Source: Trichostrongylus colubriformis (taxonomy: Eukaryota > Nematoda > Chromadorea > Rhabditida > Trichostrongylidae). Taken from it: a DNA stretch of 64,000 bases. Of the stretch, positions 1 through 10,528 are shown in pieces. The stretch covers positions 22,941,743 to 23,005,742 of the forward strand of contig OZ022256.1 in NCBI GenBank assembly GCA_963978905.1. Direction: 5' to 3'. The notes beneath the pieces are model-generated. The model ran no database searches. It worked only from the letters and a program-made list of their open reading frames with translations, and had not been told where the DNA came from. The position numbers and the translations under genes were made by a program. Each line of letters opens with the position of its first letter. Within the stretch, counting starts at the first letter, position 1.

Positions 1-1079
1 ACAGTTTCAGCAAATACAAAAGCGCTTAAACTAACCAACTGGCAATATTCATTCGTGAATTTCGTCCAGCTCCAGGTACACACCACTGCCCAGAAGCGAA
101 TCCCACAAAGAACATAAACCATACGAGCGGCTTCACCCATTCGGTAGTCATGTACTCGACGGCACTCACGCATAGCGTAACAAGAGACTGCACCCAGTAT
201 CAGCTGATAACACTCATAACACCAACGCAACAAAAGTGACTTTTCAACTTACTGGCAAGATGAGTACTTGCAACATTTTCCAAGACGTGAGACCTGTGTT
301 CATTTCCGCACAATACCACACTGTAAATTGAAAAATAAAAAAAGTTTGCTGCATTTGGTGGACAAAGAACTGTGGGCACGAAAACAGTAACAAATGGAAA
401 AAATGAGTAGAAAAAATAAAAAATAGGAGAATAGAAAATACTGAGTTTGGAGGACTTTCCTTCTTGAGTCATAGTGCCTGCGAAATATTCATAATACTTT
501 CCGGTTACTTTGTAGGCAGCAGCAAGGACGACGTGTTCGAATGTTATGTTATGTTATGTTTATTACGCTGCTAAAGGCAAAACGTAGGACAAACAATCAA
601 AACCAGAAACCAGCATATTAACTGAGCATGAAATATTCTTTGGAACCAAAAACACAATCTAGGTAAGTGGTAATGTTGCCAATGAAAGTGGTGGTACTAA
701 CCATAAGTAGTGGATAGTGAATAATTAACGAAATGAAATAGTCAAAAACTAGGATGACTTTCATTTTCTTCTCCTGTGATTTCCTGTCGTGAACGTGCTT
801 CCAGTCCCACCCAAAATGACGTATTGATCGAAGCTGACATGAGTCAGCGCTATTCGTTGAATCACCCGGTGGCTTGCGAAAGGAGAAGGACCATGAAAGT
901 ATCGCAGCCAACCTCGCTGTCTTCTTGCCCTAAATATGGAACCCCAAATCTCCCTTCCCAAATATATAAATAAAGGGAACGATGTGAAAAAAAGAGGATA
1001 AAAAGACGAACGAACTTATTGTAAAAAATAGTACAAATATTACTAAAATTATTACATCATATTATTATTACAATAAGAT
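1..1079. other. Mostly unassigned sequence; open minus-strand frames at the left edge
   Basis: No convincing gene. On the minus strand two overlapping frames stay open from about 230 down to the window edge. One reads as a hydrophobic stretch (VWFMFFVGFASGQW), the other as a Cys-rich stretch (LCGIRFWAVVCTWSW). Either could be an exon of a gene lying mostly outside the window, but I cannot choose. A short ATGTT microsatellite lies near 540-560. A 65-codon plus-strand ORF ends at 973 with AATAAA overlapping its stop; coding is unproven. Confidence 0.25.
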
Positions 1080-1081
1080 CG

Positions 1082-1353
1082 GAGGTGGTGTAGTGACAGG
1101 TGGCGCGCCCCCACCCTCACGATGCGTGGGTCAAATCCCGCATCGACACAAGCCCAGCCAAACCAAGGCCTCCATCCCTTCGGTGTAGGTGAAATGGTAC
1201 CAGACTCGTCTGAGAGGATAAAAGCATTGTCATGTGCATCGGCTGGTCACCCAAGCCATTGTATAGGCCAAATCACGTGGCCAGCCATCACGATCTGAAT
1301 GGAACTACAGTGCGCATCCCACAGAAGGGATTGATTAACGCCAAAATCTTCAT
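1082..1353 (+). mobile_element. tRNA-derived SINE
   Basis: The 5' part resembles a tRNA promoter: an A-box-like TGGTGTAGTGACAGG near 1087 and a B-box-like GGGTCAAATCCCGC near 1128, at tRNA-like spacing. A non-tRNA body follows and ends around AAGGGATTGATTAACGCC. This layout is that of a pol III transcribed SINE that would depend on LINE machinery in trans; the RTE copies in this window are candidate partners (inference). No target duplication was defined, so the ends are approximate. Confidence 0.6.
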
Positions 1354-1811
1354 TTTTTCACTCTATTACACAGTAAAAGGGGTAGTAGAGAGAATATTGC
1401 ACCGTAAAAGAGGTTGGTGGACTTGAAGACAGCGGGCACTCGGAGAAACGATGCGCCCGACCGTCGGAAGCTCAAACATTAAAGGCACCGGGAGGGAGGC
1501 AAGGGCAGAAAAACGTTTACGAAAACAATGATGTTTGTAAACAAACATATGGGATCAGCAGACACAATGTGTAACGAAACCGGCGTTGAAAAACGAGCCG
1601 TGGGGCGCTATTTGCCCCCAGGGCGCGCTTCCGTCTGAACTGCAAGCTTCCGTGGCCGAGCCACGCTGGGTTCATTTTAATGCTTGTCTTCGGCCTGATT
1701 GAACCTTATTTTTGAATTATTTCCTCTTTAGACTATTCTCTAATGACATGTTTTACTCGTTTACTTATGCATCTTCTTAATTGTGCATTTTTAAACCTGA
1801 ATATCTCAGAA

Positions 1812-2032
1812 GGGTCAAATAAAGCCGGGGGGAGACGCAACTTTGCATCGAAGTCGACGCTTCTTTCCCTCCCTAGGCCTAGGCTAAAATTGATATCCCC
1901 TCCTCCCACATAAAAAAGCATCTGTCAAAGCGCATAGGTCTCATCTGCTTTAGCCTAAGCCTAGGGAGAGAAAGAAGCTTTGACGTGGGTGAAAATTTTG
2001 CGTCCCCCCCCCCCCCCGACTTTATTTGACCC
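1812..2032. mobile_element. 221-bp palindromic MITE, GGGTCAAATAAAG ends
   Basis: Terminal inverted repeats GGGTCAAATAAAG...CTTTATTTGACCC enclose an almost fully self-complementary body with inner inverted segments CCTAGGCCTAGGCTAAA and TTTAGCCTAAGCCTAGG. A second copy lies at 44211-44441. This copy shows no obvious target duplication. The C run near 2004-2017 makes its exact length uncertain. Confidence 0.75.
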
Positions 2033-2233
2033 GTAAGTACATCTAGAAACAATATAAGAAAGAACAAAGTAAAAACTAAAAGGAAAAAACAAATTCATAA
2101 TAGAAACATCTACTTTTGGCACCATGCTAAGGCGTCAAATTGGCGAGTTTGTGCAATGGCGGCCACTCAAACTCGTCCGCACTACGTCTGTTCTACCGTA
2201 AGCCAAAATTACCCCCTTCCGGTGTCTTTAAGT
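2033..2233 (+). repeat. Dispersed 201-bp repeat, copy 1
   Basis: Closely similar to 35485-35686 in the same orientation, starting GTAAGTACAT and ending CCGGTGTCTTTAAG. The tail alone recurs near 31385-31415. It carries a short ORF (MLRRQIGEFVQWRP...) conserved in both copies, which may be a fragment of a larger transposon protein or chance. The left edge exactly abuts the MITE ending at 2032. Class unknown. Confidence 0.65.
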
Positions 2234-2334
2234 TGTGCCATGAGTTCATGCCCTTTTTTATACCCTGTGTTTCGCAGCAGTCTGCTCACCATTCTACGAA
2301 GCCTACATATACATGGATTCGACTGGGTTCTTCT

Positions 2335-2720
2335 GCTCTATAAAACGGTACTTCTTATTTTAAGATTCTCTAAATGTTCAATATTGATGAGACTTAGAAA
2401 TGGAGTAAAAGCAAAAACTTGCACTTTCGGCATCTCGTCTTTTTCATCTGCCTGAGGTCAAAAGATATACGCATAGAAGTATGCGATAGAGCTTTTTCAG
2501 CTCTAAAAAATCGTGCTATTTGTTTTTGATCATTTGATGGTCTGCTGTTTTCAAGGCTCGGGTATGGAGTAATTCGTAGGCAAATTTTCCACATCGAATT
2601 CTAAAACAGCTAACCATCTACGCGTCACATCGAATCAGATGAGGGCAAAACATAATGCTGATCAATATGCTGTTATGATCAAGGGTTCTTTGAACAACAA
2701 AACTGGTAAAATCTTGTTTT
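2335..2720. repeat. Degenerate relative of the hairpin-unit foldback
   Basis: Contains GATAGAGCTTTTTCAGCTCT, the small hairpin found four times per arm in the palindrome at 5395-6739, with similar flanking text (GCACTTTCGGCATCTCGTC). Probably a diverged single arm of the same family. Confidence 0.45.
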
Positions 2721-3444
2721 TTTGGAGAAAAGGGCTGGAGTAAAAGTGCAGATTGGTGTTGTATACTACATTTCTGAACCCCACGCTTAGAAACAACAAA
2801 CAGTCAAGTAATTCAAAATAGCAGCCGAAAGTGCGGATTTTCGTTTTCAAGATGCTATATCGAATCCATATGTGAACTTGCCCAATAAACTTGAAGTGAA
2901 TGTTGTGAATCACAGGCAAAAAAACGGGACGAACTTATCGCACAACCTCATACATCCACATCGCACATTCGCTCATCGCCAGGTAACGAAAATGGGTTAC
3001 GGTAGGCTTTTAACGGTCGTCCGAGTAAACATTAGCACTTCTGCACTCCTATATGTGCTCATTGCTCTTTACAGTTTTCGCTTTCTAAGTACATACTGAC
3101 GAACGGTTTCGCCGCTTCTACATTACTGAGAAAATGCGGTAGACTTGACGAGCACGGAAATAGCTTCTTACCAGGGAAGGGTTCACACTTCCCATGGGAG
3201 TTTGAAAGGAGACGTAGGTGAATCTACAGAGTCTCGAATGCTGCTTACAAATATGAAAACGAAAACTGCAAAATGGTGCTCTGAAGCGAGTTAGTGAAAT
3301 CAACGTTTGCTTGCGATGACTCACTGACGGGCAGAGTCCCGTCAGCTGGGCAATATTGATGAAGAAGAAATCGACAGCCCATTATAGAAAAACAATGACT
3401 GACGCTTTCTGAGGCTTGGTGCAAGCAGTTGCTGCGGTAAAAGT

Positions 3445-3860
3445 CTGTTAAGCAACAGAATCCTTGATAAACTTTCCAAATAACCTGCAGAAAACAGAAT
3501 TTATGCTTATGGGCCTATAATTACCGGGATACCGGGGTGACTTTACAGGAGAAAGGGTAACAAAGGAGTGCTTCCATTTGAGAGGGACCTCGGCATGAGG
3601 AAAACTAATATTAAACAGAAATTCAAGAAGACAAAAGATGTAGGAAGCAACGTTTCTCATGAAAGTGAAGGGAATTTCATCCGGAGTAAACGAAACACTT
3701 GAGGGCCATTTAAAGAGGTAGTAAAAATGTCTTCCTTCCTGAACACCACCGAACCCACCATTTTCCCGAAAGATGGCAGAATTTGGAGCGCCGGGTTAGC
3801 TGTGTCATCACTTACATACAAAGACTTTGGATTTTTGCTACTGGAAGTCTCCGCCTTATC
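3445..3860 (-). pseudogene. CR1-like non-LTR reverse transcriptase remnant
   Basis: On the minus strand a 70-codon frame ending at 3448 reads PLKWKHSFVTLSP followed by PGNYRPISINSVFCRLFGK. This matches the finger region of LINE reverse transcriptases, where a W+...VTPIPK block precedes a (G)NYRPISLTS..K block. Upstream minus-strand sequence to about 3860 also looks RT-like in shifting frames but is broken by stops. No catalytic DD box, endonuclease or tail is recognisable. It is an old, inactivated fragment of the CR1/Jockey type rather than RTE (family inference from the NYRPISINS wording). Confidence 0.5.
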
Positions 3861-4347
3861 AGGTCAGTGATAGCAAGTGAACGTCATCCTTCATGAGTGA
3901 AAAAAATCTTCTTCTCCATGATTCTCGCTTTGATGTAATTTACAAATGAGACTTATTACGCGACTCCAAAACATTTTCTATACCGCACAGTTGGACTTAC
4001 TACAGAGCCTTTTTTCAAACCTCGATGACAAAAGTTTGTAAGGTACCCAGTCCTGCTCTTCCCTACTCACCATAGCCTTCTTATAAGCACCTGTTTTCTT
4101 TCCAAAAAGGGAGTGAAGATAAAAAGGCAACTTGCTTGCAGACAACCGGACTTTCTTTGATAGTACGAATAATTGATACAGTGCTTCAAAAAATAAATAG
4201 CTCGTGCATTATACTGATTACATTACAACATCCAAAAGATCCTATGCAGTCTATATTAGGTACGAGCCCATATTTAGGTAGTTAACGTACATGAAATCCC
4301 TTTTGAGCACCCTTTTTCGCGCCGCCCCGCGATGCATTACCACTGCC
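3861..4347. other. No recognisable feature
   Basis: No ORF, repeat or splice-supported exon that I can support in this stretch. Confidence 0.4.
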
Positions 4348-4442
4348 CTACACCTGCTCAACCCTGGGACGCCACCTACCTGCTCTTTTATAGGTCAACT
4401 GAGCAAAATGGGCGGCTTCGCAGTGGGTTCGAGCAGGTGTAG
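4348..4442 (-). repeat. Short inverted repeat around a TATA-like motif
   Basis: CTACACCTGCTCAACCC (from about 4349) is answered by GGGTTCGAGCAGGTGTAG (to 4442), forming a stem of about 17 bp. Between the arms the minus strand reads CCTATAAAAGAGCAGG, a TATA-box look-alike. Probably a small MITE; promoter activity is only suggested by the motif. Confidence 0.35.
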
Positions 4443-5235
4443 GGCCGTGATAGCGCACCGGGGCGACGCGAAGATGGTGCAGCCAGAATACTTGCCCAAA
4501 GATCTTCTGTTCCAAGAATGTAAGTCGACCCATTTGATTATCGCGAAATTCGCCTATAAGAAAACATATGCGCAGAGAAAATTAATCATCCAGTTTAATG
4601 CCTGCCGTAGAATTTTGAGTGTTATGAATGTACTAAGGTACATGCTGATTTCAGGGAGCTGCTTACCATGTTGGAGCAGAGCTGTAGTGTTCAAGGTATG
4701 ACGTTCCATTGCTCCTCACACTAAGTGTAAATGCAAGCCATATTCAGCAATGGACCATCGAACCTCTATCCCAGTCGAACTAATTGCGGACTTAGAGCAG
4801 CAAGTTCCCATTTATGGAAATTGGTCGAGAACGACCTGCGTAAACGATGTCGACACAATGCAAAAAGACCCTGCATCTTCCTTCCCCACCAGCTAAATGC
4901 ATTTACAGGAACGCATCAAATGGTTTCCAGCTGGCACAAAACGGCCGATGTTCACGGACATAAATCGTGGATTGAGCATTGGTGACCTTGCTGCTATGAA
5001 ACATTTTTGTTACAAACGTACTAAAATCATAACTTGAGATTCATACAGTGGTCCTGCAAACCATCAACGAGTTCGCACGCTTGAGTGGCATGTCTGAAGA
5101 AGTGATTGATTTACTCATCATATTCTCCATATCGGTCAATACAGCCAATCGTTTATCAACTGCTTTATCACTGTGCACTTCTTTTCTACCACTCGCACTT
5201 CTCTGTGACAAGCACGTTCGGAGGAGCGCCGTGGA
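4443..5235. other. Unassigned upstream region
   Basis: No supported gene. It holds whatever promoter serves the exon starting at 5236. The ORF in 4291-4701 includes the inverted repeat and is not credible as coding. Confidence 0.35.
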
Positions 5236-7042
5236 ATGCCTCAAATCACGATGCTATTGGTTTTCTTGCTGGGAGCATTGGCCGTGGCTGATGGCATCAA
5301 GTGTATTTACGGTAGGACAATGTTGCCATAACTCTTCATCTTTACCTGTGCTCATCCGAGTCCAAAATGAAATCGGTAACTGAAATTTATTATATTGGGT
5401 TGAGGAATAAGTTCCCGCGGTTTTAGCAAACCCCGTTTTTCACATTGTTCCCTTCATCTTTCGACAAAGCTTATATATATCTTCGATAGAGCTTTTTTTG
5501 CTCTACAAAATGCTACTATCTGTTTTTCGACTCCTCAGACTATCTAATATTTATGAGGTTTGGAATGAAGTGAGCTGAAAGCAAAATTGGCACTTGCGAC
5601 ACCTCATCTCCCTCGTCTGCCATCGAGATCAAAAAATATATGTGCATATGTTTTTGATAGAGCTTTTTCAGCTCTACAGAATGGTACTACTTTTTATTCA
5701 AATCGCTCAATTTTTTGCTGTTTTTAAGACTCACAATGCAGTACTCGCAAAAGTGTGCACTTTCGTTATCTTCTCTTCCTCGCCCACCATCGAGATCGAA
5801 GAGAATATCCAGGTATGCATTCGATAGAGCTCTTTTTTGCTCTACGAAACGATGCCATTCATCTTTTCTATCTTTTCATATTTTAGCATATAGGAATAAG
5901 TTTCCATCTTTTTTTCAACTCAAAATTGCAACATCATAAAGTTCTGTACTATTCGATAGAGCTCTTTCCGCTCTACAGGATAGTGTTTGGTTTTTGTGCG
6001 AATCAATTTTCGCCATTTTTTAGGTTATTTAAAAGTCGACAAAATCGAGCATTTTCAACACATGGTGTCAAAAATGCTTGATTTTGTCGACTTTTGAATG
6101 ATCTAAAAAATGGGAAAAATTCATTCACACAAAAACCGTGAACACTATCCTGTAGAGCGGAAAGAGCTCTATCGAATAGTACAGAACTTTATGATGTTGC
6201 AATTTTGAGTTGAAAAAAAGATGGAAACTTATTCCTATATGCTAAAATATGAAAAGATAGAAAAGATGAATGGCATTGTTTCGTAGAGCAAAAAGAGCTC
6301 TATCGAATGTATACCTGGATATTCTCTTCGATCTCGATGGTGGGCGAGGAAGAGAAGATAACGAAAGTGTACACTTTTGTGAGTACTGCATTTGTGAGTC
6401 TTAAAAACAGCAAAAAATTGAGCGATTTGAATAAAAAGTAGTACCATTCTGTAGAGCTGAAAAAGCTCTATCAAAAACATATGCACATATATTTTTTGAT
6501 CTCGATGGCAGACGAGGGAGATGAGGTATCGCAAGTGCCAATTTTTGCTTTCAGCTCACTTCATTTCCAAACCCCATAAATATTAGATAGTCTGAGGAAT
6601 CGAAAAACAGATAGTAGCATTTTGTAGAGCAAAAAAAGCTCTATCGAAGACATATATAAGCTTTGTCGAAAGATGAAGGGAACAATGTGAAAAACTGGGT
6701 TTAAAAAAACCGCGGGAACTTACATATTCCTCAACCCAGTAGTTTTGCAATTCGAAACTTTTGTGGGTGGAATTGTCTTTTTGCAACCTATGATTGTTTT
6801 ATTCAGAAATGAAGGCGTGGTTTGCATCAACATTATGATACTTCTAGAATTTATTCAAGAACCTGAAAAAAAAACCGAACACCGAAATGGAGCGACGATC
6901 GACAAAAAATTTTCTCTCCATACCTTCAAACAGTGCTACAAATTTGTTCTCAGAGTTTTCAATACTCAGGTGCCGACAACGGATGGAAAGGATGGCATCC
7001 AAAAATATTTCAAGGGAATGAGGCTATCAAGTACTGTTTGAA
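5236..7042 (+). CDS. Small secreted protein gene, first two exons (3' part unresolved)
   Basis: Exon 1 is 5236-5311 and exon 2 is 6934-7042. Exon 1 starts with an ATG and encodes a textbook signal peptide, MPQITMLLVFLLGALAVADG, followed by IKCIY; it ends at a G/GTAGGA donor. Exon 2 follows a CTTCAAACAG acceptor, joins in phase 1, and reads LQICSQSFQYSG, then NGWKGWHPKIFQGNEAIKYC, before a GTGAGT donor. The product would be exported and Cys-containing. Intron 1 (1.6 kb) holds the palindromic element at 5395-6739. The next exon must begin in phase 2; a CTTTGCACAG acceptor near 7293 is one option giving a short tail, not proven. I do not recognise the family; nematode excretory-secretory proteins are a plausible class (inference). 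Confidence 0.5.
5395..6739. mobile_element. 1.35-kb palindromic foldback with mariner-like ends
   Basis: The whole element is one inverted repeat centred near 6067. Ends are TTGGGTTGAGGAATAAGTTC and its near-complement, flanked by TA on both sides (5393-5394, 6740-6741), as for Tc1/mariner insertions; the terminal sequence also resembles mariner ends. Each arm carries four spaced copies of a small hairpin of the form GATAGAGCT-spacer-GCTCTAC. No transposase ORF remains, so mobility would need a helper. It sits inside an intron of the secreted-protein gene. Confidence 0.75.
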
Positions 7043-7841
7043 GTGAGTTTCCTATTCGCACTGATGTTTGATCTCGAAAAATCAAATAGATCGCTGTTTA
7101 AGAAAAGGCACAATGGCCATTAGCATCATAACACCAGTTGGTCCCCTATTTTGGTACTTACCTGTAATTTGCTTCCCTCACATACGATGCATTGAGCAGT
7201 TATTCCCTCGCATACTGGTTATTCCCATTAGAGTGTATCTACTGAAGTTTAGGTAATGACTTCGACCTCAAGTACATAATTTCCTTTGCACAGTTCATTG
7301 CATGATTGTCATCGTCATTGAAATGAAAATTTCGAAATATCAGCGATGTAAACCCCTTCGATGTTTACAGTCGTCGATGTTCGAAGTGAGTCATTCCATA
7401 GCATGTGAACGAAGATGCTCGACATTGATGATTGACATGATCACAATACGTAGGTGTTAAAAGAACGGGGAAAATGCGGATCCGCCATTTCTCGTTTTTT
7501 ACTATAACTGAGTTTGTTTACTCAATCTTCTAATGAGTATATGTTATTCAAATCACCTCATCGAGCTCTACAAGTTGATCTTCTCAGTTTTTTTGGGAAG
7601 CTATTCTATCCAAAACTAATGGAAATGAAATACTTATTCTTTAATAGTGATGCTGTTTATTTTAGTATCAGTCCATCCAGTCTGCTATGGTTGTTGAATC
7701 ATTGATTAAAAAACAGGTTCAGAGGAAAATAGTACCGTATTTTACCTATTATCATTGATTTATGTATGAAGTCCATACGTCATGATCATTAGTGAAATTA
7801 CCATTCCTTTTCAGACGTTTTACCGTTTTATCGCCCTACCC
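7043..7841. other. Probable intron or intergenic sequence
   Basis: Contains candidate acceptors (near 7199, 7293, 7370 and 7814) for a third exon of the upstream gene, but none gives a decisive reading. No repeats recognised. Confidence 0.3.
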
Positions 7842-8785
7842 CATTTGGTCCCTTGATCTCATAGCGATTAGTCAGCTCACACGGATTCCCTAGACAGGTA
7901 TTTATAGGATCTCCCACAGCGATATGCCACTGTATTAAACAAACGAATTGGATAACATAGTAGTCTAGTGTCTGCACTATGTAGATACATTCAATGAATC
8001 CGCAAGGAACCCCACCGGGGAAGCGAACAAGAGGGAACAAATGTCCATGAAAGGCGTTAGATTTTAATGAATTTCTTTGATAGTTTTGAAATTTGTAAAA
8101 TGGGAAATGGTTTTCACCAAATATTATTGGTCTGTGATAGTGAATTCTCAGTAATTACAATGAGACAGGCTATAAATGTACTCATGACCTTGCTATTACA
8201 AACTGTGGCCCTGTCAGAGATGAGGAGAAAGTCCTCTAGTAACCGGCGGAAGAACTTCCTAGGTCGACGTTTGCATGAGTTAGAGTCTGTGTGTGAGATG
8301 TATATGAGAAAGGGATTCTTTCACTTTTCTATGTAACTATGTATTGAACAATGTGAGACTTGCAAAATTTTATTCCAAAAGATTCAAAAAGACTTTCAAA
8401 AAATTGATTGCAAAAAATCGTTGCAAAAGAATTTTGAGCTTTATTGGCGAGCTTTCGGCGCCTAGCGCCTTTCTCGAGCCTGAAGCTGTACAAATTAAAT
8501 CCTATAGACAAACTCTATATTGTAGAGCCGCTCTGGTTTATTTTTACTATACCGACTTGCTGCTGCCACGGAAACACTATCCTTACCGCCCTGGTGGGGA
8601 TCCCTGATAGTGGAGCAGAATAATTTTTTGTTTGTCTCAACTGAGGAAATTGAATGCTGAAACTACCATGTTATCCAGTTCGTTTGGTTAATACAGTGGC
8701 ATATCACTGTGGGTGGAAGATCAATAGTAGTCCACGAGAGCTCGGTTAGCTGACTGATAGTTATGAGATCAGGAGGCAGACAGGG
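7842..8785. mobile_element. Inverted-repeat element, about 190-bp arms
   Basis: The segment 7842-8030 is inversely repeated at about 8588-8785. The best block is GTTATCCAATTCGTTTG and ACAGTGGCATATCGCTGTGGG against GTTATCCAGTTCGTTTGG and ACAGTGGCATATCACTGTGGG. The 550-bp middle holds two short ORFs (8067-8336, 8344-8607), the second starting with a Lys-rich KFYSKRFKKTFKKL, but no transposase motif. Probably a decayed non-autonomous DNA element; no target duplication defined. Confidence 0.5.
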
Positions 8786-9525
8786 TACAATCGCAAAGCG
8801 TTCGAAAAGGAGTGATAACTTTGGTCATGACCATGAAGCGTGGACTTTATACATAAATCAATTATTATACAGTAAACCAAGACGGTTAACTTTCTTGAGT
8901 GAAGTCCGATCCTTTGAACTTTAAAATACATGTTCTCAAACCAATCATCACTTCATGACTACCTTAGCAAACTGAATGAACTGATACCAAAACGATCAAT
9001 GTCACCATTCAAAAAATGGATATCTAATTTTTATTTAGTTTCTATGAGTTATTGAGTTATCTTAGCTGCTGTTTTGCGTCCTGGTGATTATTATAGCTCG
9101 CTCGCTCGCCAGTGAGTGCTCGCTGGCACTTTATGCAGGCGGAAACTCGAAAAGTTGGCTTTTTAAGAATTTGAAGAGAATGTCTTGTAGAGAATAAGCT
9201 GATTTGAGTCGTACTTACTTATAACAAAGTTAAGTGGAAACAAATCGAATTATACAGTCTAATTAACAGCGCTAGATAGGGCGTGGCCTGAATGGCGAGA
9301 GTGGGAGTGTGTGGCGGGGGAGCGGGGAGGGGAGGGGGGGGGGGGGGGGGGGGAGAGTTTGATACACTCTCATTCAAGTCCGTTGGCCATGCCCTACGCT
9401 CCAAAATGGACTGTAATAGTAAAAAGCAAAAAGAAGGCAGGCCCGCCTTTTTAACACTTACGGCGTATATTGTACATATGTAATACTATTCATAATGCTT
9501 ATGCTGCTACAGACTGTGACTTTAG
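8786..9525. other. No recognisable gene; poly-G tract
   Basis: Low-information sequence with a G homopolymer around 9329-9352 whose length is unlikely to be assembled reliably. Confidence 0.35.
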
Positions 9526-9741
9526 TCTAGTAGTAGTCCCCTCCCCCTCGAGAATGCTCTGGATGGCCCTCGTTATTCCGAAGTAATGCGAAAGGCACTT
9601 GATGACTTGGATGTCCGTTACCAGTTATACCCTCATACAGCGCCTACTACAATTTTGTCCCCAACGTACTCTAGCGTCAACGCATTTGAGATTAATCATG
9701 AACAACGTCATTGGATCTATCGAACTTCAAACAAATTCTAA
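9526..9741 (+). CDS. Terminal exon candidate of an unrecognised gene
   Basis: After a GACTTTAG acceptor, an open frame without an initial ATG runs 71 codons to TAA at 9739-9741. It reads SSSSPLPLENALDGPRYSEV, continues with MRKALDDLDVRYQLYPHTAP, and ends HWIYRTSNKF. Residue composition and codon use look genuinely coding. No family recognised; it resembles the cytosolic tail or C-terminus of a longer protein. Upstream exons would lie at lower coordinates but I cannot place them. It could belong to the gene starting at 5236 or to another. Confidence 0.4.
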   Translation, partial: SSSSPLPLENALDGPRYSEVMRKALDDLDVRYQLYPHTAPTTILSPTYSSVNAFEINHEQRHWIYRTSNKF

Positions 9742-9868
9742 CGACGGTAGCTGCATAGCCCAATCTCTTTTCATAGCCGACTTTCTGCATCTCTATGCCC
9801 ATTGGCTCGAATACACGCTTCGCAATAAATTCGTTGATGGTTGCGTTTAAGAAACGGAGTCTTAGCAT
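9692..9868 (-). CDS. Exon-like ORF, possibly from a serine-hydrolase (beta-lactamase-like) gene
   Basis: A 58-codon minus-strand ORF starts MLRLRFLNATINEFIAKRVF and continues EPMGIEMQKVGYEKRLGYAA. The phrase (E)FI.KR.FEP(L/M)G(M/I) is typical of the class C beta-lactamase/LACTB-like fold, where it follows the YxN block. The end is probably intronic: a donor near GTCGTTAG would end the exon close to 9745, avoiding overlap with the plus-strand exon ending at 9741. No catalytic SxxK or YxN motif is visible nearby. Could be a pseudogene fragment. Confidence 0.25.
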   Translation of the reverse strand: MLRLRFLNATINEFIAKRVFEPMGIEMQKVGYEKRLGYAATVVRICLKFDRSNDVVHD

Positions 9869-10359
9869 TCCTAGCCAGCGAAGAGAAACAGTAGAAACCG
9901 ATTAAAGAAGTAAATTTGAGCTCTCATCACTACCTTCGATATCCGTTACTGCACAAGTTTATGAAGGCATTTAGCGAAAAACGAGGCAGAAGATATAAGT
10001 AGGACGTGTAACAGGGATGCAGAACACGTGGTTACCACAGGTTGTACCAACCACACTCGAGCACCGAGCAATTTATCCTTCCAGGCACTCTTTCAGCGAG
10101 CTGAGCGCTGTAATAACGAACCATCTTACAGCAGTAAGGGCGTAGCCTTGCTTGCTGCAGGAGAATCTATTTCATTTATGAGGAGGGGAAGCAAACCGCT
10201 TCATCGCAGATGCACCCTTAATAACGACTGTCCTTGCCACTATATTGCTCGGACCGAATATGCGTTCTAGTACCCCAAAGTTTTGTTGCATTTACAGATT
10301 AAATTCTAGCTTAGTTGATTCTTTTTTTCACTGGCGCCTATTCACATTTCAGCATCACT
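9869..10359. other. Unassigned; competing short ORFs
   Basis: An 80-codon plus ORF (10028-10270, ending NNDCPCHYIARTEYAF) and a minus frame (VARTVVIKGASAMKRF, near 10170-10260) overlap. Neither has clear splice support. Confidence 0.25.
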
Positions 10360-10528
10360 ATGCCTGTTGATGTCGGCAATTCCACATTGTTTTTGAGTGA
10401 TGTCTTCGATCGATGTAAGGTATGCTCATCTAACTTTAATATCTTTTCTTTACTACAAGGAAGATATTGGCTCGACAATTACATCTTTTTCGAATGTTCA
10501 ACAACGTTCAGACAGACAGGATCAGTAA
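10360..10528 (+). CDS. Possible 42-residue peptide gene with one 40-bp intron
   Basis: Exon 1 (10360-10419) starts at an ATG seven bases after CACATTTCAG, a consensus nematode acceptor that could receive a spliced leader. It reads MPVDVGNSTLFLSDVFDRCK and ends AAG/GTATGC. The 40-bp intron is T-rich and ends TACTACAAG. Exon 2 (10460-10528) reads EDIGSTITSFSNVQQRSDRQ and stops at TAA two codons later. Phase 0 is kept across the junction. A longer unspliced 207-codon frame covers the same DNA in another phase and I regard it as less likely. Function unknown; the short length means chance cannot be excluded. Confidence 0.35.
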
